This document shows positions 9,920 to 21,921 of a stretch of 64,000 bases of DNA, piece after piece. Source of the DNA: Lojkania enalia. Its lineage: Eukaryota > Ascomycota > Dothideomycetes > Pleosporales. Under the pieces are notes generated by a model. That model ran no database searches and was not told the origin of the DNA. It was given only the letters and a program-made list of their open reading frames with translations. The translations under genes were made by a program, and so were the position numbers. The first letter of the stretch is position 1, and every line of letters begins with the position of its first letter. Location: assembly GCA_010094045.1 (NCBI GenBank), contig ML986580.1, positions 388,059 through 452,058 of the forward strand, given 5' to 3'.

Positions 9920-12900
9920 ATGGAACGTCGCGGACAATACCCGACTATAAAAGGGGTCACGAACTTGGGGGTCGGTATAGTGACTTTGGGTCACACGGGA
10001 ATGGGGCCGTTCGGAGGTTCCATCCCCAGCCCAAATACCCTATACTCAGAAATCATGGGCAAAATCCGTGTAAGAGATATGGGTCATGAGGGAATGGAGC
10101 CGTTGCGAGGCTCCACTCCTTCGCCAAATCTCCCACATTAAAAAACTAACGAAAACATGCAGTACATAGCCGGAATAGTGCCTATGGCATCTAGCTCCGG
10201 TATCTCGGCCTTGGAATCCCCAATTATAGCCCCAGAACCTAATATCAGCAATCCCCAATATGATGATTTAAGTCAGTTAGTGGGAGATATAGATTTCCCT
10301 AACGCCGGAGAAACAGATATAAGAGTAGAGATGCCACCTCCCGTAAATTCGTAACTAATAAATCTGCAACGGTCCAAGAGAAGCCTTCAGAGCAGCCCGA
10401 GTCCCACGAATATCCTAGATATAGTAGATTGATTCGATCGACGGGAGACCTAAAGGTACGTCTCGCACCTCATGCCCTCTGGCTACAACAGTCGCTAATA
10501 CATGTTTAGACTCACCAAATGAGAAAGGACTGTAGAAATGATCCGCCCGAAGCCTTTATTGAACCACAGGCCGCGCCTCCAGATATTGATCTATCCGTCA
10601 TTTGGCACTGTCCACGCTGTAAAGACGAATTTTGGGGCAAATCAGCTAGGGGTACTGCTAAGGTACGTTGTCCGTACGTTGACAAATTCCCAGGCTAAAT
10701 CTACGATAAGAGGCACATTGAGAGAAGCTGTTGGAAGAAATGCAACGAATCTTGCATGAGAGGTGAACAGGCTTATTGCATTATCAATATAGATGCGGCA
10801 GATGGTGTCTGCCTGCGGTGCGCTAAAGTTGGAAGGGCTTGCACCTGGAAGACCGGCCCTGTGGAGGGCTGTGTCGCTGTGAATGGTAGAGCTTCATACT
10901 CGAGTCAAGAATCCCGTTCCTCATCAGCTGCGCAACTCAACATGGCGGCAAATACGTTGGGCTCGACAAACAATCCAATTGTTCACCAAAGTCCCTCGTA
11001 TTATAAAGAACATGACAGAAAATGCTAGTGTTTTCGAACGTCACACTATGCATCGTCAAATATATTCATGTGCCGACAACTTCATCAAAATTTACTCGTG
11101 CTAACTGATCGGATTAGGTGTTTCTCCGTCACTCTCGTCATTGACAGACATCACGGCGATGCCAAGCCAGCCAACAACAGCCACAAATAGCTCGACCAGC
11201 AATATCCGAAATAGATTCAACCACCACACGACCTTTACATCCCTCAGCCAGAAAGCGCCCACTTCCTGTGACCCCAGAAAAGCTCGACATAATGACCAAG
11301 AAACCTACACGACCCCTTCGGCCCCACCCGTATCTAGATAATCAGTATCACCTCGGCAACGAGCTCAGCACCACGCTGGTTATGGATGACTCCTCGCTAG
11401 TTCAATCAAGTGCAGATACTCACCTCCTCTCTGAAAGCCCTGGCACCCTGCTAGAAACAGAATGGGAGCATACTTCATCTCCACAGATTCTGCACCTCTG
11501 CCAATCCGTCACTCCAGAGGGCCATACTCCTCCGATCTTTCCAGTCACCCGCGAGTCCTTCTCCATGGTGCAATCAACAGGTTATAATAACCGCAGAAGT
11601 GTTCCTCCTAATGGGACTGTAACCGGGGATGATGGTCTTCGCCAAATCACTCCGTTAGTGCCCGCCCAAATTGCAGAGACTATCCTTTCACCGCACGTCG
11701 AAGCTCTTTCATCGCCAAATCGAGGCACACCGCGTGTTAGCGAGAATTCGAATATCATCCCCAACGGCCGAGAGTCACTACATCAAGCGCACAACAATAC
11801 TCACGCACATACTTGGCCTCCAGTAACCAGAGCCAACAGTGACCCCTACGGTGAAATAATTTCATGCCAAGGAGATATTCAGTTGCCTGCAGCTACAAAA
11901 AGTGCACCTCCTACACCAAACACGACCCCACATCTCGAGTATTCTCTACGTTACAACCAGAACACCCAAGTCTGTTCACTCTTCGTAGCTTCCCAGCACA
12001 CCACTCCAGCAGACTCTTCCATTCCGACGACTTCAATTAGCCCCACATTAACAGATACCACCATTCAGATGGCTCCAGACAAGCCCACTCCGATTGTTCC
12101 AGACAAACTCACTCCAGACTCATCCATTGCGACAGTTTCGAAGAAGCCCACTCCGAAAGAGTCGCCTAGCAAGACGGCTTCCACTAAGCCTACTCTGGCA
12201 GACTCGTCCACTGCGGTGGCTTCGAGTGAGCCAACTCCGACCGACTCTTCTGTTCCGACAGATTCCAATAAGCCCACGCTACCAGCCGCAGCCAAGGCTT
12301 CCATTGAACACGAGAACAAATCCCGTCGCCCTACCAGGGGATACGCTCAAGCTAAGCCAGGTCCTAATGTCACAGTGAGGAGCGCTCACCGAGGTCCCTC
12401 CAAGCCTATTGCCAATGTTGTAGCTAAAAGCGTCTCGAAGGGTCTCTCCAAGCCCAAGCCCGGTCCCCGCTCGAGGGTCATGTCAGAGCAACCCGCCATC
12501 GCCCCTCCATGCAAGGCACCGGAGCTCATTCCTTCCGCTGAGCCCATTTCCCTGCCTGGCGACCCTGTGGTGAACTTGCGCGTCCAAGGCCCCACTCTCG
12601 ACGCTCAAGGCAATCTTATCTACGCCGACCTCAAAGTACGCGCCAGCCAGCTTTTCGGCCCTCACCTCCACCACTTCTGCGAAGAGCGTGGCAAGAAATG
12701 GATTCAGGACTGGGTGTTTGTGTATTGGTTCCCGGCGCCGAAGGAGGGTAGCCCCAATAACATGGCTGGTGTCGTCTTGATGTACGACCACTCGGTCCGC
12801 GGATTTGATAGGCCGGACATCCCGCTCGCGAAGATGCACGATGGGAGTGTGATTGAGTGCATGAATAGAGAGGATCTCATGCGCTACCCGGGTGCTCACA

Positions 12901-13118
12901 TGCATCTCCAACCTACCCATCCACCCTCGACCGCTATCCCCTACGCCATGCTCTACTCCAACTACGAAGCCGCCTTCCAGGAGAACGCGAGGCTCTTTAA
13001 TGAGAACAATCGCCTTCATGCCGAGAACCGGATTCTCCGCCGCACTATTTCCGAGATGCAATCCCCCTTTTATCCAGGGTTCAGTTTCCCAGAGTCTGGG
13101 GATGGTATGGAGTTGTAG
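9920..13118 (+). CDS. Cys/His zinc-binding, Ser/Thr/Pro-repeat protein with C-terminal coiled coil (fungal hypothetical)
   Basis: Proposed exons are 9920-10069, 10163-10342, 10381-10455, 10510-10662, 10711 to about 10977 and about 11148-13118, giving roughly 930 aa. All introns of the model fall in phase 0. Joining 10662 to 10711 creates CPRCKDEFW...KRHIERSC, a C-x2-C...H-x3-C arrangement. It is followed by KKCNESC and CLRCAKVGRAC (C-x2-C-x6-C), so the N-terminal half is probably a zinc-binding module. A degenerate repeat region (about 12060-12300, KPTP...SS units) follows. Then comes a compact domain with ASQLFGPHLHHFCEERG and WIQDWVFVYWFP, and a coiled coil near the end (NARLFNENNRLHAENRIL). 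The last exon is certain. The junction 10977/11148 and the 5' end are not: the acceptor after TTGACAG gives the right frame, but its donor is weak. I recognise no named family. Confidence 0.6.
9988..10140 (+). repeat. 93-bp tandem duplication, two diverged copies
   Basis: The segment beginning GGGTCACACGGGAATGG at 9988 recurs at 10081 as GGGTCATGAGGGAATGG, and similarity continues for about 50 bases. The offset is 93 bp, a multiple of three. In the gene model the first copy is coding (GHTGMGPFGGSIPSP) and the second (GHEGMEPLRGSTPSP in the same frame) lies inside the first intron. Confidence 0.7.
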
Positions 13119-13371
13119 GCTATGTGCGACACTCCTATTTTCCTGCTCTAACTGCCCAATCACTCTTTCCACGACTTTTGCACGGCTTCCTGGATCAGTA
13201 ATCCTTGGTATTGCACTAATAGCTAGGGTTTGTTAATAGTTGCACTATGTATCAATCATCCTCCTTTTTAAACGGATGATTGTGGGATTGTTTACTAGGT
13301 TTTGCCATCTTCACTCTCCTTCGAGATACCCTGATGAGCGCATTCATGTGTATTAGGGTGGATGTAGGTAG

Positions 13372-14443
13372 CTAATGAGATATGAATCCCCCCTTATGCA
13401 AACTTCCACACCGTTTTGCCAATTCCACGCCTTCAGCCAGTGTTCCGACCCTCGCATCAATCGCGTATCCTTCCTTTTCAAGCCTCCGGCATTCCTCCCA
13501 GAGATCTTTCAATGGGACGGCGAATGTTTCGATGAATTCGTTCTCTTCGAGGTCAGGTTGGGGGTTCTGGTTCGCTGGGTTTGAGAGATTGACTGTGAGG
13601 TGTATCATGCGGAGATTCGTATTGCAGAAACCGGGGTCTATCAAGAACACGTCAGCCTCCCCAGTGCAGACAGAAACAAGCAAGCACAAAACAACCAACA
13701 GCATTCCTCAACAAAGCCACTTCGCTAATCATGAACTGCTGCGAGTATGATCCCGGCAACCAAGAATACAGCACCGAGCACCAGTAACCCATACCCTAGG
13801 ATAGCAAACCGCTCCTTGAGCATATACTTATGCCGCCACTACATACCCATTAGCACGATAGAAATCCTTAAACTCACCATTGAACATAATGGGGCTGACA
13901 CCAAAGTCTCCCTGCATGACCTCGCCCACGTACCCGGTCTCCTCCTTAAGCTCCCGGATAGCGCACGTCTCGGGGGACTCGTTGGGGTCGATGAGGCCGG
14001 CGGGGACTTCGATGACGGTGGCATTGACGGGCGGGCGCCATTGCTTCTGGAGGAGGATGCGGGGGGATTCGGACAGGTTGGAGGGGTCTTGTAAGATGGC
14101 GACGACTCCGACGCCGTCAATGTCGGCACCCTTGGGACGCGTGAGGCGCTCGGAGGACTCCCAGGTCCTTTCAATGCCGTTGGGGTCGGTATACGTGGTC
14201 CTAAGGTTTTGTAAGCCGGAAATCCATGCTAGAATGAACCCATCGTAGATACTCAATGACGCGTCAATTAGGAGATGGTAGAGCGGGAATTGTTTAGTAT
14301 TCCGTTTGAGACGTACTTGACCAAACTAGCCCATTTGGCGTCCTTGTGCTCCTGAAGCAATATCAGGAAGCGGGTTTGTTGGCTGCAAGCAAAGAACTAA
14401 CCAGCGGCTCGGTCTTGAGGACCCTGGACTTGGAGGAAGCCAT
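13372..14443 (-). CDS. YSA1: ADP-ribose pyrophosphatase, Nudix hydrolase (Ysa1 type)
   Basis: Hydrolyses ADP-ribose and related nucleoside diphosphate sugars to AMP and sugar phosphate. Four exons: 14443-14402, 14351-14317 (35 nt), 14200-13878 and 13637-13372, giving 221 aa. The introns are 50, 116 and 240 nt; the last is unusually long for this window and starts GTGAGT. The Nudix box lies at residues 94-116 (GLIDPNE...REL-KEETGYV) and matches G-x5-E-x7-REU-x-EE-x-GU fully. The ADPRase-specific features are present too: RTWE near the N-terminus, an LQKQWRPP segment before the box, and DPGFCNTNL with a C-terminal EENEFIE segment. Without splicing, the plus-side frame ends at AAY shortly after the box, so the fourth exon is required. 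It faces away from the gene starting at 17176. Confidence 0.9.
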
Positions 14444-17175
14444 GGGTAGAGTGCAGAATTCAAATTCGAAATTGATTAGTACGATTAGTATTCTCTCTTT
14501 GGCAGTAGCAATGTGGAGCAAGGAATGGTGGTGGATGCACGTGAGTGAGCACAGCGGGCAATGGATGTTTAGGGCTGCCCCACTATGACGAAAAACATCG
14601 CGAAGTTGGGCAAGAGCCTCAGAAGCTTCTACCAAGTCTTGCTCGCCAAGTCGCTCGCTCATAACGTTTCTCACCGGCGCATTATTACACTTCTACAATT
14701 CAATCCACTGCGTTCATCTTCTGAAGAAACGGCCTTGACGATCAAAATTCCCCTAGCGAATGGCTAGAAGTTTCTGGCCCTCAAGCTTCAGCTCCCAAGC
14801 CCCATAGCGAATCCCTACCAACCCACGCGAGATTTGTAGGCTTGACACAAGCCAGCTGAGAAATGAGGCCCGGGAAGGGCGGCTCGACGCCGGCTTGTTG
14901 ACTAACATATAAGCGTCATAATCTGCTCCGCGGCGGATCTTTTTTGTTTCGTTTCCCCCTTCCAACTCCTGAACGACCAGCGCGAGGCTTCCTGGAGCTG
15001 ACAAACGGCCTCCTATATTTGAAATTTCCACTCAAATATCCAATTTCCTGAATCAATAGTCACTGGAACTAGCGCAAGGAGTAGCCGCGGCTCAGAAACC
15101 CCTCCGCTCGCAGGACAGAACGGACAAATGCTTTATGCGCTCATAATCACCTTTTCACGTTTCAAGCAGACACGAGAAGCCAGGGCGAGCATTTGCGAAG
15201 CGAAAGCAAACGAGGCCAAAAATGGCGAGGGGATGCGCTAATCTTGTCATTGGCTGACTATGCGAGTGTCTGACCGAGGCGCTTCTTACGAGGAGGCGTG
15301 GAAGCGCTCGTCTTGAGCATGACGCCAACAGGCTGCTATTCGCACCGTCGGCTACTACTGCCCCCTCTCAATGATGCAATAGCAAATTGTTGGAGGGGAA
15401 AGGCATGCCTAATGATGGGGCTCGCTTGAGAAGGACAAAAGAAACATGACAACTCAACTACCACGATATTCCATCTGTTGTGGCTCGCTGGGGGCTCGCG
15501 CGAGAGCTTGTTTCAAGGTTCCAGGGCCCTTGACGCCAGCTAACCTGACCCGCGTATCCGTACGGCGTTGTGAAGAGTTGAGAAGGAAACGCGAGAGCGA
15601 GGAGTCGCGTTGGTCTTCCGACAGAGCTGCAGAAACCGTGATACATATAATCCTGCAGCTGTCACATCCGCTTTGGGCAAGTGTGTGCGACAAAGGAAGG
15701 GCGCTCTGCAGCGGCTCTCCCTGCAGTTATATCACAGCAAGATTCATATCGAACATCGTGGACTTCCCTTTCAGTTCCAGGTTTCCGAGTGCCCATCCGC
15801 ATCCGAGTAGCCGAGCAGAGTCATTGCAAATGTCAGCACTGCTCGACTCAAGCGCCGTGGGCAAAAGCACAAAGTGGCTTGACCATGGCGTCGGCCGGAC
15901 CTGAGGCGCCATCACGAGAGAGGCACCGTGCCTCAAGGGGCAAGCTCTACTGGACTGGACTGGTTGGAGCAGGCGGCTTCCAGCAAGGCGGCCTGCTTTC
16001 TATCGCGCTGCTATTCCTGCTAAGGGGTTTTATGGATCCGACGACGGGATTCACGATCCGTCACCGATGCTTGGCAGGGGAAGAGTTAACCTGTTCCTGT
16101 GCTCTCCCCGCATGGCACCCCTGAACGGAGCTGCACGAAAGCGCGAATCACGTCGGATCTCGCTCTCCAATTAGAATCGTTTTGGCTCACCCGTGAATCG
16201 GATTGACGCTGCAGCGCTCGCCCTTCCGTCTTCCGCTTCACGAATCACGGCGTCCTTGGACAAGAGCAGAAGGCTCTCCTCAGAAGAAGACGAAAAGGAT
16301 ATGCATACGACGGGGGCAAGCAGAGAGGTTGAGGCAATGACGAAGAGCCGCGCCAGAAAATCTCACGGCATTATTATCCATCCCACGACCATAAAGATGC
16401 CGGCGAGATGCCGGCGGCCCGACCACGCTCACTTTGACTAGGAAATCATCAAACGCTTGCAGCACAAATGCGGCTTAGGACGAGGCACGTCTCCATCCCG
16501 TTTTGGCAGCTTGCTGTGCGCTAGACAGCATCATTGGCCAACGGAGCTCGCTTCATAGACGAGCATGGCCGTCCAGGCCTGCGTTCCGCTTTTAGATCGT
16601 GAAGAGCCCAGAGCCCTAAAACGTACTGACATCAACCGTGCCCATGGCGCCAAAACTGAGGAGGCCCATGCCCAGCATCGTATGCCTCTTTACTGCGGCC
16701 GCCTGCTCCCGTCACGCCATTTTGTCTCTCTCCCCCCTTCTCTAGGTGTTCGCCTGCAGTCCCAGCAACAGCCGTTCTTTACCATCAGTGTGTCTTGCTC
16801 ACACGTCCTTTCGTTATCCTGTCACTCCCTTGTCTGCAATCCTTCTGTTGTTGATTCTTCCGTTGTTGGACATACGCATTCGGTTTACCGTGCTTCTGGG
16901 TCCATTTTGCCTGTATCTGAAACCTTTTTGTCCGGGGTACCACAGCGTCTTTGACGGATCGAGCACCCTGGAACAGCCGTCCTCTTCGCCATTGCCTCTT
17001 CCGTGAACACTCCTGCGACCTGAACATATCACCACCTGGGGGTGCTTGTTGTTTCAGCTCAGGTTCGCTTCGTTCCATTCAATATCAATCGGCCTTGTCG
17101 CTCGAGTAGGGGCCCGGCGCTCCAATCTTTCGTTCATCTTCGAGGGCGTCGTTGCGGCAGTGGTACTTAATCATA
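14444..17175. other. 2.7-kb divergent spacer, G+C-rich
   Basis: Lies between YSA1 (minus) and the gene at 17176 (plus). It contains overlapping open frames of 80-150 codons on both strands (for example 15446-15904 and 15681-16124), as expected by chance in G+C-rich DNA. None shows a domain or splice logic. A C/T-rich leader-like stretch precedes 17176. Confidence 0.45.
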
Positions 17176-18750
17176 ATGACTTGGTTTGGGTCGCTGGATC
17201 TGGCCTACAAATATGCGTAAGCTTCTTTATCCAATGCTTGCATTGTATCGGGAGCTAAATCTGATAGCATCATTTTCGGCTCTTTGTTGGCCTTGACGAT
17301 TGTTGCGGGAGCTATCAAAGTATTATATGATCGCAACAGGTGCGTGGAAGCGATGATCGAGACCTGCAGTATACTAACGTTAGGGAACAGGATCAACAAG
17401 GCTGCAAAGGAAGAAGCCAGCTTGGAATCAGGGCGGAGAGAAGAGCAGATGGAGTTGAATCAGCGGGAGAAGGATGAGGGTGACCTGTTTGGCATTCGGG
17501 CCATTGAAGCCGGATTTTACGGCGGTGTCTCTCAGTCACGTCCGACTTCAAGAGCAGGATCGGTTGCCGGTACCAACACACTTGTTGGCAGCGTAGCATC
17601 TCCAAAGACTGGCGCGCACTCCGCGGCTAGCAGCATGTCTCATCTGCCACTCAGTGACAACCTTCGGTCGGACTCAACCAAGAGGAAGTCACCTCCTTCG
17701 ATTAAGCTTCGACCCTCTGAGGCCGAATTGAACGGACGTATCAACCACAGCGGTGTGGTCAACATGAATCTGACAGTCCCTCCATCACCCGTTCATGCTA
17801 GAGGCCCGCAGTCGCCGACCTTCGGTGGCTCAGACAGCGGAGACAGCGACGGTAATGCCTCCCCACGATCACTATCGCCTCGCTCGGCCAATTTCAAGCC
17901 CGATCATTATGCCCCTGTTCCGCCGCAAATCCCAATGCCGTCTGGTATCCGAGTCTCTGTCCACTCCCCCGAGCCAATGGTCAAATCCCAGTCTGCCTCT
18001 TTCAATGATCAGTCCCCTGGTCAATCTCCAGGAAACAGCGCGCCACCATCGCCCGGAATGTTCCCCCAGACGAAACTTCCTAGTATGCCAGCGAGAGCGT
18101 TTAGGGATGAGCCTCGCTCTCTTTTTCCCACCCAGGCAGAACGCCAGCCTTTCCTTCCCGAGAAGAGCGCAGCTCGTGGAGCAGGAATTGAGCAGCCGCG
18201 TAGGTAGACCTTCTTTTTAAGTGCGTTTGTAAATTAGCAATCCACGTCAAGACGTATTCCTGACTATTTCCAAGAAAATGATCAAACCAGACGACCGTCA
18301 TCGCCTATCCTCCTCCAGCCACAAGCATATCAGCCAAACCAACCGGCTCATGAAAGAAGTACGAGCAGCGCCAGCAGCACGTACAGTGAAAACAGGATGA
18401 GCGCCTACCATGCGCACAAGCGATCCAACTCGAGTGGGTCCTCGTACAATTTCTCATTCCCTGAACACTCGTCGCGCAACTCCATCTCCAAGTCTAGCTC
18501 GGAGGAGCAGAACCGCCGCCGAAGTGGATCCGGCTCTCTTAACGTCCCAGGAGGAGCAAGGAATGAGACTCGATTAAGCGAATTCTACGATGCCTATTAC
18601 CGCCAATCGACCCTCGGTGTCGCGCAGAAGGCGGATGCGCCAAAACGACCAAACCAGCTCCAGCTCTCCCAGCCAACGATTGTAGAGGTTCCCTCGCCAA
18701 TGCCTTCGCCAAACCCCCATTCAATAGATCGCACCGGCCTGGCCTTCTGA
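17176..18750 (+). CDS. Ser/Pro-rich protein with single N-terminal membrane anchor
   Basis: Four exons, 17176-17216, 17268-17339, 17391-18203 and 18291-18750, encode 461 aa. The junctions are supported by frame and by branch motifs (TACTAACG before 17391, CTGACT before 18291). The first two exons build MTWFGSLDLAYKYA followed by a hydrophobic segment (residues about 13-33, IIFGSLLALTIVAGAI) and a basic stop-transfer sequence (YDRNRINK), so the long C-terminal part probably faces the cytosol. A short acidic/charged helix (EEQMELNQREKDEGDLF) follows. The rest is low-complexity, with many SP, SR and PSP motifs (for example SPRSLSPRS) that look like phosphorylation sites. The C-terminal exon adds RLSEFYDAYYRQS, the most conserved-looking block. 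No enzymatic domain is seen and the function is unknown. Confidence 0.7.
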
Positions 18751-19710
18751 TGAGGTTGAGATAGAGTTGGTTGTCAGCCGCTTACAGATCAGAAAGGTGC
18801 TGACTGTTGGCGGAGCAAAAAACACGAGGGCTGGTGGCTGGCTTGCACGTGTCCGCCGGTTTATCTTCAGCTCCCGTTCCTTCAAGGTGCGCGCACGGTG
18901 CGCCAAGGGCGGCTTGCACAGCGAATGGCGTTCTTTTGGGCATTTTCGTTTCATCAATGGCATCTGACGTGTTCCATGCATTTGTTTCGTTTCAAACAAG
19001 GATAAGAGTCGCGATGGTAGTTGGACTAGCGGAATGGGCTGAATGGCGTAGCTGGGATGGATGTAATCGATCTGGGAGGGAAGAGGCTAGGCTTTTGGGA
19101 ACGCGTAATGTTTAAACGGACAATCAAAATCTGGAGGAGAAGGCATGCGGATACTACCACTCATTTGCTCTGCTGCTACATACGGCATATTTCTTAATTT
19201 CTATTAGTCTGCGCCTCACGGTGCTAGGTAGATGGTTGCACAACAAAATACCCTGTTGCGTCTTCAGTCTGCCGTTAGTTGAATATGCCATGGCGAACGC
19301 GGATTCAAGGGGAGTGTAGTTGAGATTCCGGTATTTTTCGAGTTGTCGGGTCTGGCCGATCAATTTCCTTTCTGCTCTATGAGGCGAGGTTCACGCGTCC
19401 ATGGCACCATAAGAGCGGTCTCTAACCCCTGCAGGCGCCGTTATTGTGGTTCAGCGGGCCCTGGCAGGAGAAGCTCTGCGCCACTGACCGCCTTGGGATC
19501 TCGACCTCGTCACTTCTTTTAAGACGGCCCACCGCCCGCCACCGCGCTCAATTGCGGGCGCTGTCCCTCTGGTATTCTCGTTTCCGCCGCTGGAGTCGCA
19601 TGCGCTTACCCCGCGAATATAGACAGCCGTTTTAATAATCCGGGGCATCCCCTTTGCAGAGTTCCAAGCCTCCTTTCACCGAGTTTACATAACCCGCCCC
19701 CCCTCAAGTC
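18751..19710. other. Intergenic region, presumed ERG1 promoter
   Basis: Spacer between two plus-strand genes. Only short chance frames are present. The 150 bases before ERG1 are G+C-rich and end in a C-run (CCCGCCCCCCCTC) just before the ATG. I see no convincing TATA box or sterol-response element. Confidence 0.4.
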
Positions 19711-21312
19711 ATGTCGTCAACCGCCACTACAACGACAACGGCAACCGCCCGAGCGAATCCCCACGCAACCGCGTATCGGCCGCAGATGAAAGCGAAAGCA
19801 ACACCCGACATCAGACCTACTGCGGACTACCGCGAGGTACGGCGGCGCGACCACCATGAAGCAGATATCGTCATTGTTGGAGCAGGTGTCGTGGGATGCG
19901 CGGCAGCGGTAGCGTTTGGCAAGCAGGGCCGCAGTGTGATACTACTGGAGAGGAGCCTCAAGGAGCCGGATCGGATTGTGGGGGAGCTGCTGCAGCCGGG
20001 TGGCGTTGAGGCATTGGAGAAGCTGGGGTTGAGGGGTTAGTCCTCCTACAGTCCCAATTGCTCGACCAGGAAGCACGTGGTTGAATGTGCGGAATAATTA
20101 CTAACAACCTGCGCAGACTGCCTCGAAGACATCGACGCCGTCCCCTGCTACGGCTACCAGGTCATTAACCGCGGCGAACCCGTCCATATCCCTTACCCCT
20201 ACAACCTCACTTCTTCCGATTTACCCCCCGAGGGCCGCTCCTTCCACCACGGCCGCTTCATATCCAAGCTGCGCACCGCCGCAAAGGCCGTGCCCAACGT
20301 CACAGTCATCGAATCGACTGTCGTCAGCACAGTCAAAGACTCGTATACAAACACCATCGTGGGCGTCGAGTGTCTCACGGAGGGAAAACAAGACTACTAT
20401 TTCGGCGCCGTCACACTCGTTGCCGACGGCTATGCGTCCAAGTTCCGAAAAGAACATCTTCCGCACACGCCGCAAGTGCGAAGCAAATTCTGGGCCCTAG
20501 AGCTCATCGACGCGGACCTGCCAGCCCCGAACCATGGCCATGTAATCCTCTACGACGGCCCACCAATCCTCATCTACCAGATCGGCACTCACGAGACGCG
20601 GATCCTGGTCGACATACCGGAAAATATCCCCAGCGCGGCGCCCAAGAACGGCGGCGTTAAGAACCACCTCCGAACCGTCACTCTGCCCAATCTCCCGAAA
20701 AGTGTGCAGCCGTCGTTCGAAAAAGCGCTCGCGGCGGGCAAACTGCGTTCTATGCCGAACTCGTTCCTACCGCCTGCAACACAGAAAACGCGCGGCCTGA
20801 TCATCCTTGGCGACGCCATGAACATGCGGCACCCGCTAACGGGCGGCGGCATGACGGTCGCTTTCAACGATGTGGTGACGCTCACCACACTCCTCTCCCC
20901 ACAACACGTCCCCTCGCTCGAGAACAGCAACCTGGTGCTCGTGCAGCTATCCCGCTTCCACTGGGCGCGCAAGTCCAGCTCCTCGGTCATAAACATCCTG
21001 GCCATGGCGCTGTACTCGCTCTTCGCCGCCAACGACGCGCAGCTCGACGCCCTACGCAACGGCTGCTTCCAGTATTTCAAACGCGGCGGCGCGTGCGTCA
21101 GCGAGCCGTGTGGGCTGCTCGCCGGCCTCATTAGAGCACCTGCCGTGCTCGTCTATCATTTTTTCGCGGTCGCGTTTTATGCGGTTTGGTGTCGTGTGAG
21201 AGAGGGGCCGATTTGGAGGGTGCCGTATGTGTTGCTAGTGGAGAGTTTGCTGGTGTTGTGGAAAGCTTGTGTGGTTATTGGGCCGTATTTGGTTTGGGAG
21301 GTTAGGAGGTAG
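19711..21312 (+). CDS. ERG1: Squalene monooxygenase (squalene epoxidase)
   Basis: FAD-dependent enzyme of the endoplasmic reticulum that converts squalene to 2,3-oxidosqualene in ergosterol synthesis; it is the allylamine target. Two exons, 19711-20035 and 20117-21312, encode 506 aa. The intron starts GTTAGT and ends GCGCAG. Residues 57-62 (GAGVVG) form the FAD-binding GxGxxG turn, followed by LLERSL and GELLQPGG. A second FAD motif lies at 340-354 (GDAMNMRHPLTGGGM). DGYASKFR and the C-terminal membrane-associated hydrophobic pair (VLVYHFFAVAFYAVW and VLLVESLLVLWKA) fit the family. The first 45 residues are Thr/Ala-rich without a clear membrane helix. The usual length is about 450-510 aa, so the protein looks complete. 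It converges with the secreted-protein gene at 21922. Confidence 0.95.
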
Positions 21313-21921
21313 GAGGACGGGGATGGGAGAGGTTGAGGCGAGTGGGATAGCTGCTTTGGGGTGACGGGGTGCTGATAAGTGCGTTGTAGAGGGTGGTTGA
21401 TACTAGTGACTGGGCTACGTGCTCGAATGCCGATCTATAGTGAAGTAGTTTAATTTATAATTAATCATTATTCTTATATCCTACAGAACTTTTTCCTGTC
21501 CAACTATGTCGCATACTCTCTTTCGAAGTGCATTTCCTAGTCTTTCCAGCTCTTTTTCTGTCCTTCCCCTAGGTACGTCGAGATGAGATGGGACGGCATG
21601 GCGATGGATGGAATATCATGACCACACACGCAGAGAAAGAAAAAGAACGTCTACCTTGGCCAAATCAAGGTGCGGCAAGGCGTCTAATTCCCGTACCTAT
21701 GAGCGAGATGGATATGAATGGCACACATGGTAATACAGGACAGGCCAAGTATGATAGAAAGAAAGTATCCATCCAATTTAGCCCCACTCCCCCTCAACCT
21801 CCCCTTTCTCCTTTATCATTAGATAAATACAAATACAAATATAAATATACACACAAATAGCATCCTAGCACGACCTCCCAATTCATTTCGCACACACACG
21901 CCGATGGAGCAGATATCCCAG
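21313..21921. other. Convergent intergenic region with a simple repeat
   Basis: 3' spacer between ERG1 and the minus-strand secreted-protein gene. It contains an AAATACAAATAC-type microsatellite (about 21826-21853) and no supported gene. Confidence 0.45.

Noticed and set aside
12483..13172. 229-codon minus-strand frame
   Set aside because: It is the shadow of the real 3' exon of the gene ending at 13118. The plus strand has the coiled coil and coherent domain.
15446..16124. Overlapping 147-152 codon frames on the plus strand
   Set aside because: They overlap each other in different frames and have no motif, signal or splice support. G+C-rich spacer explains them.
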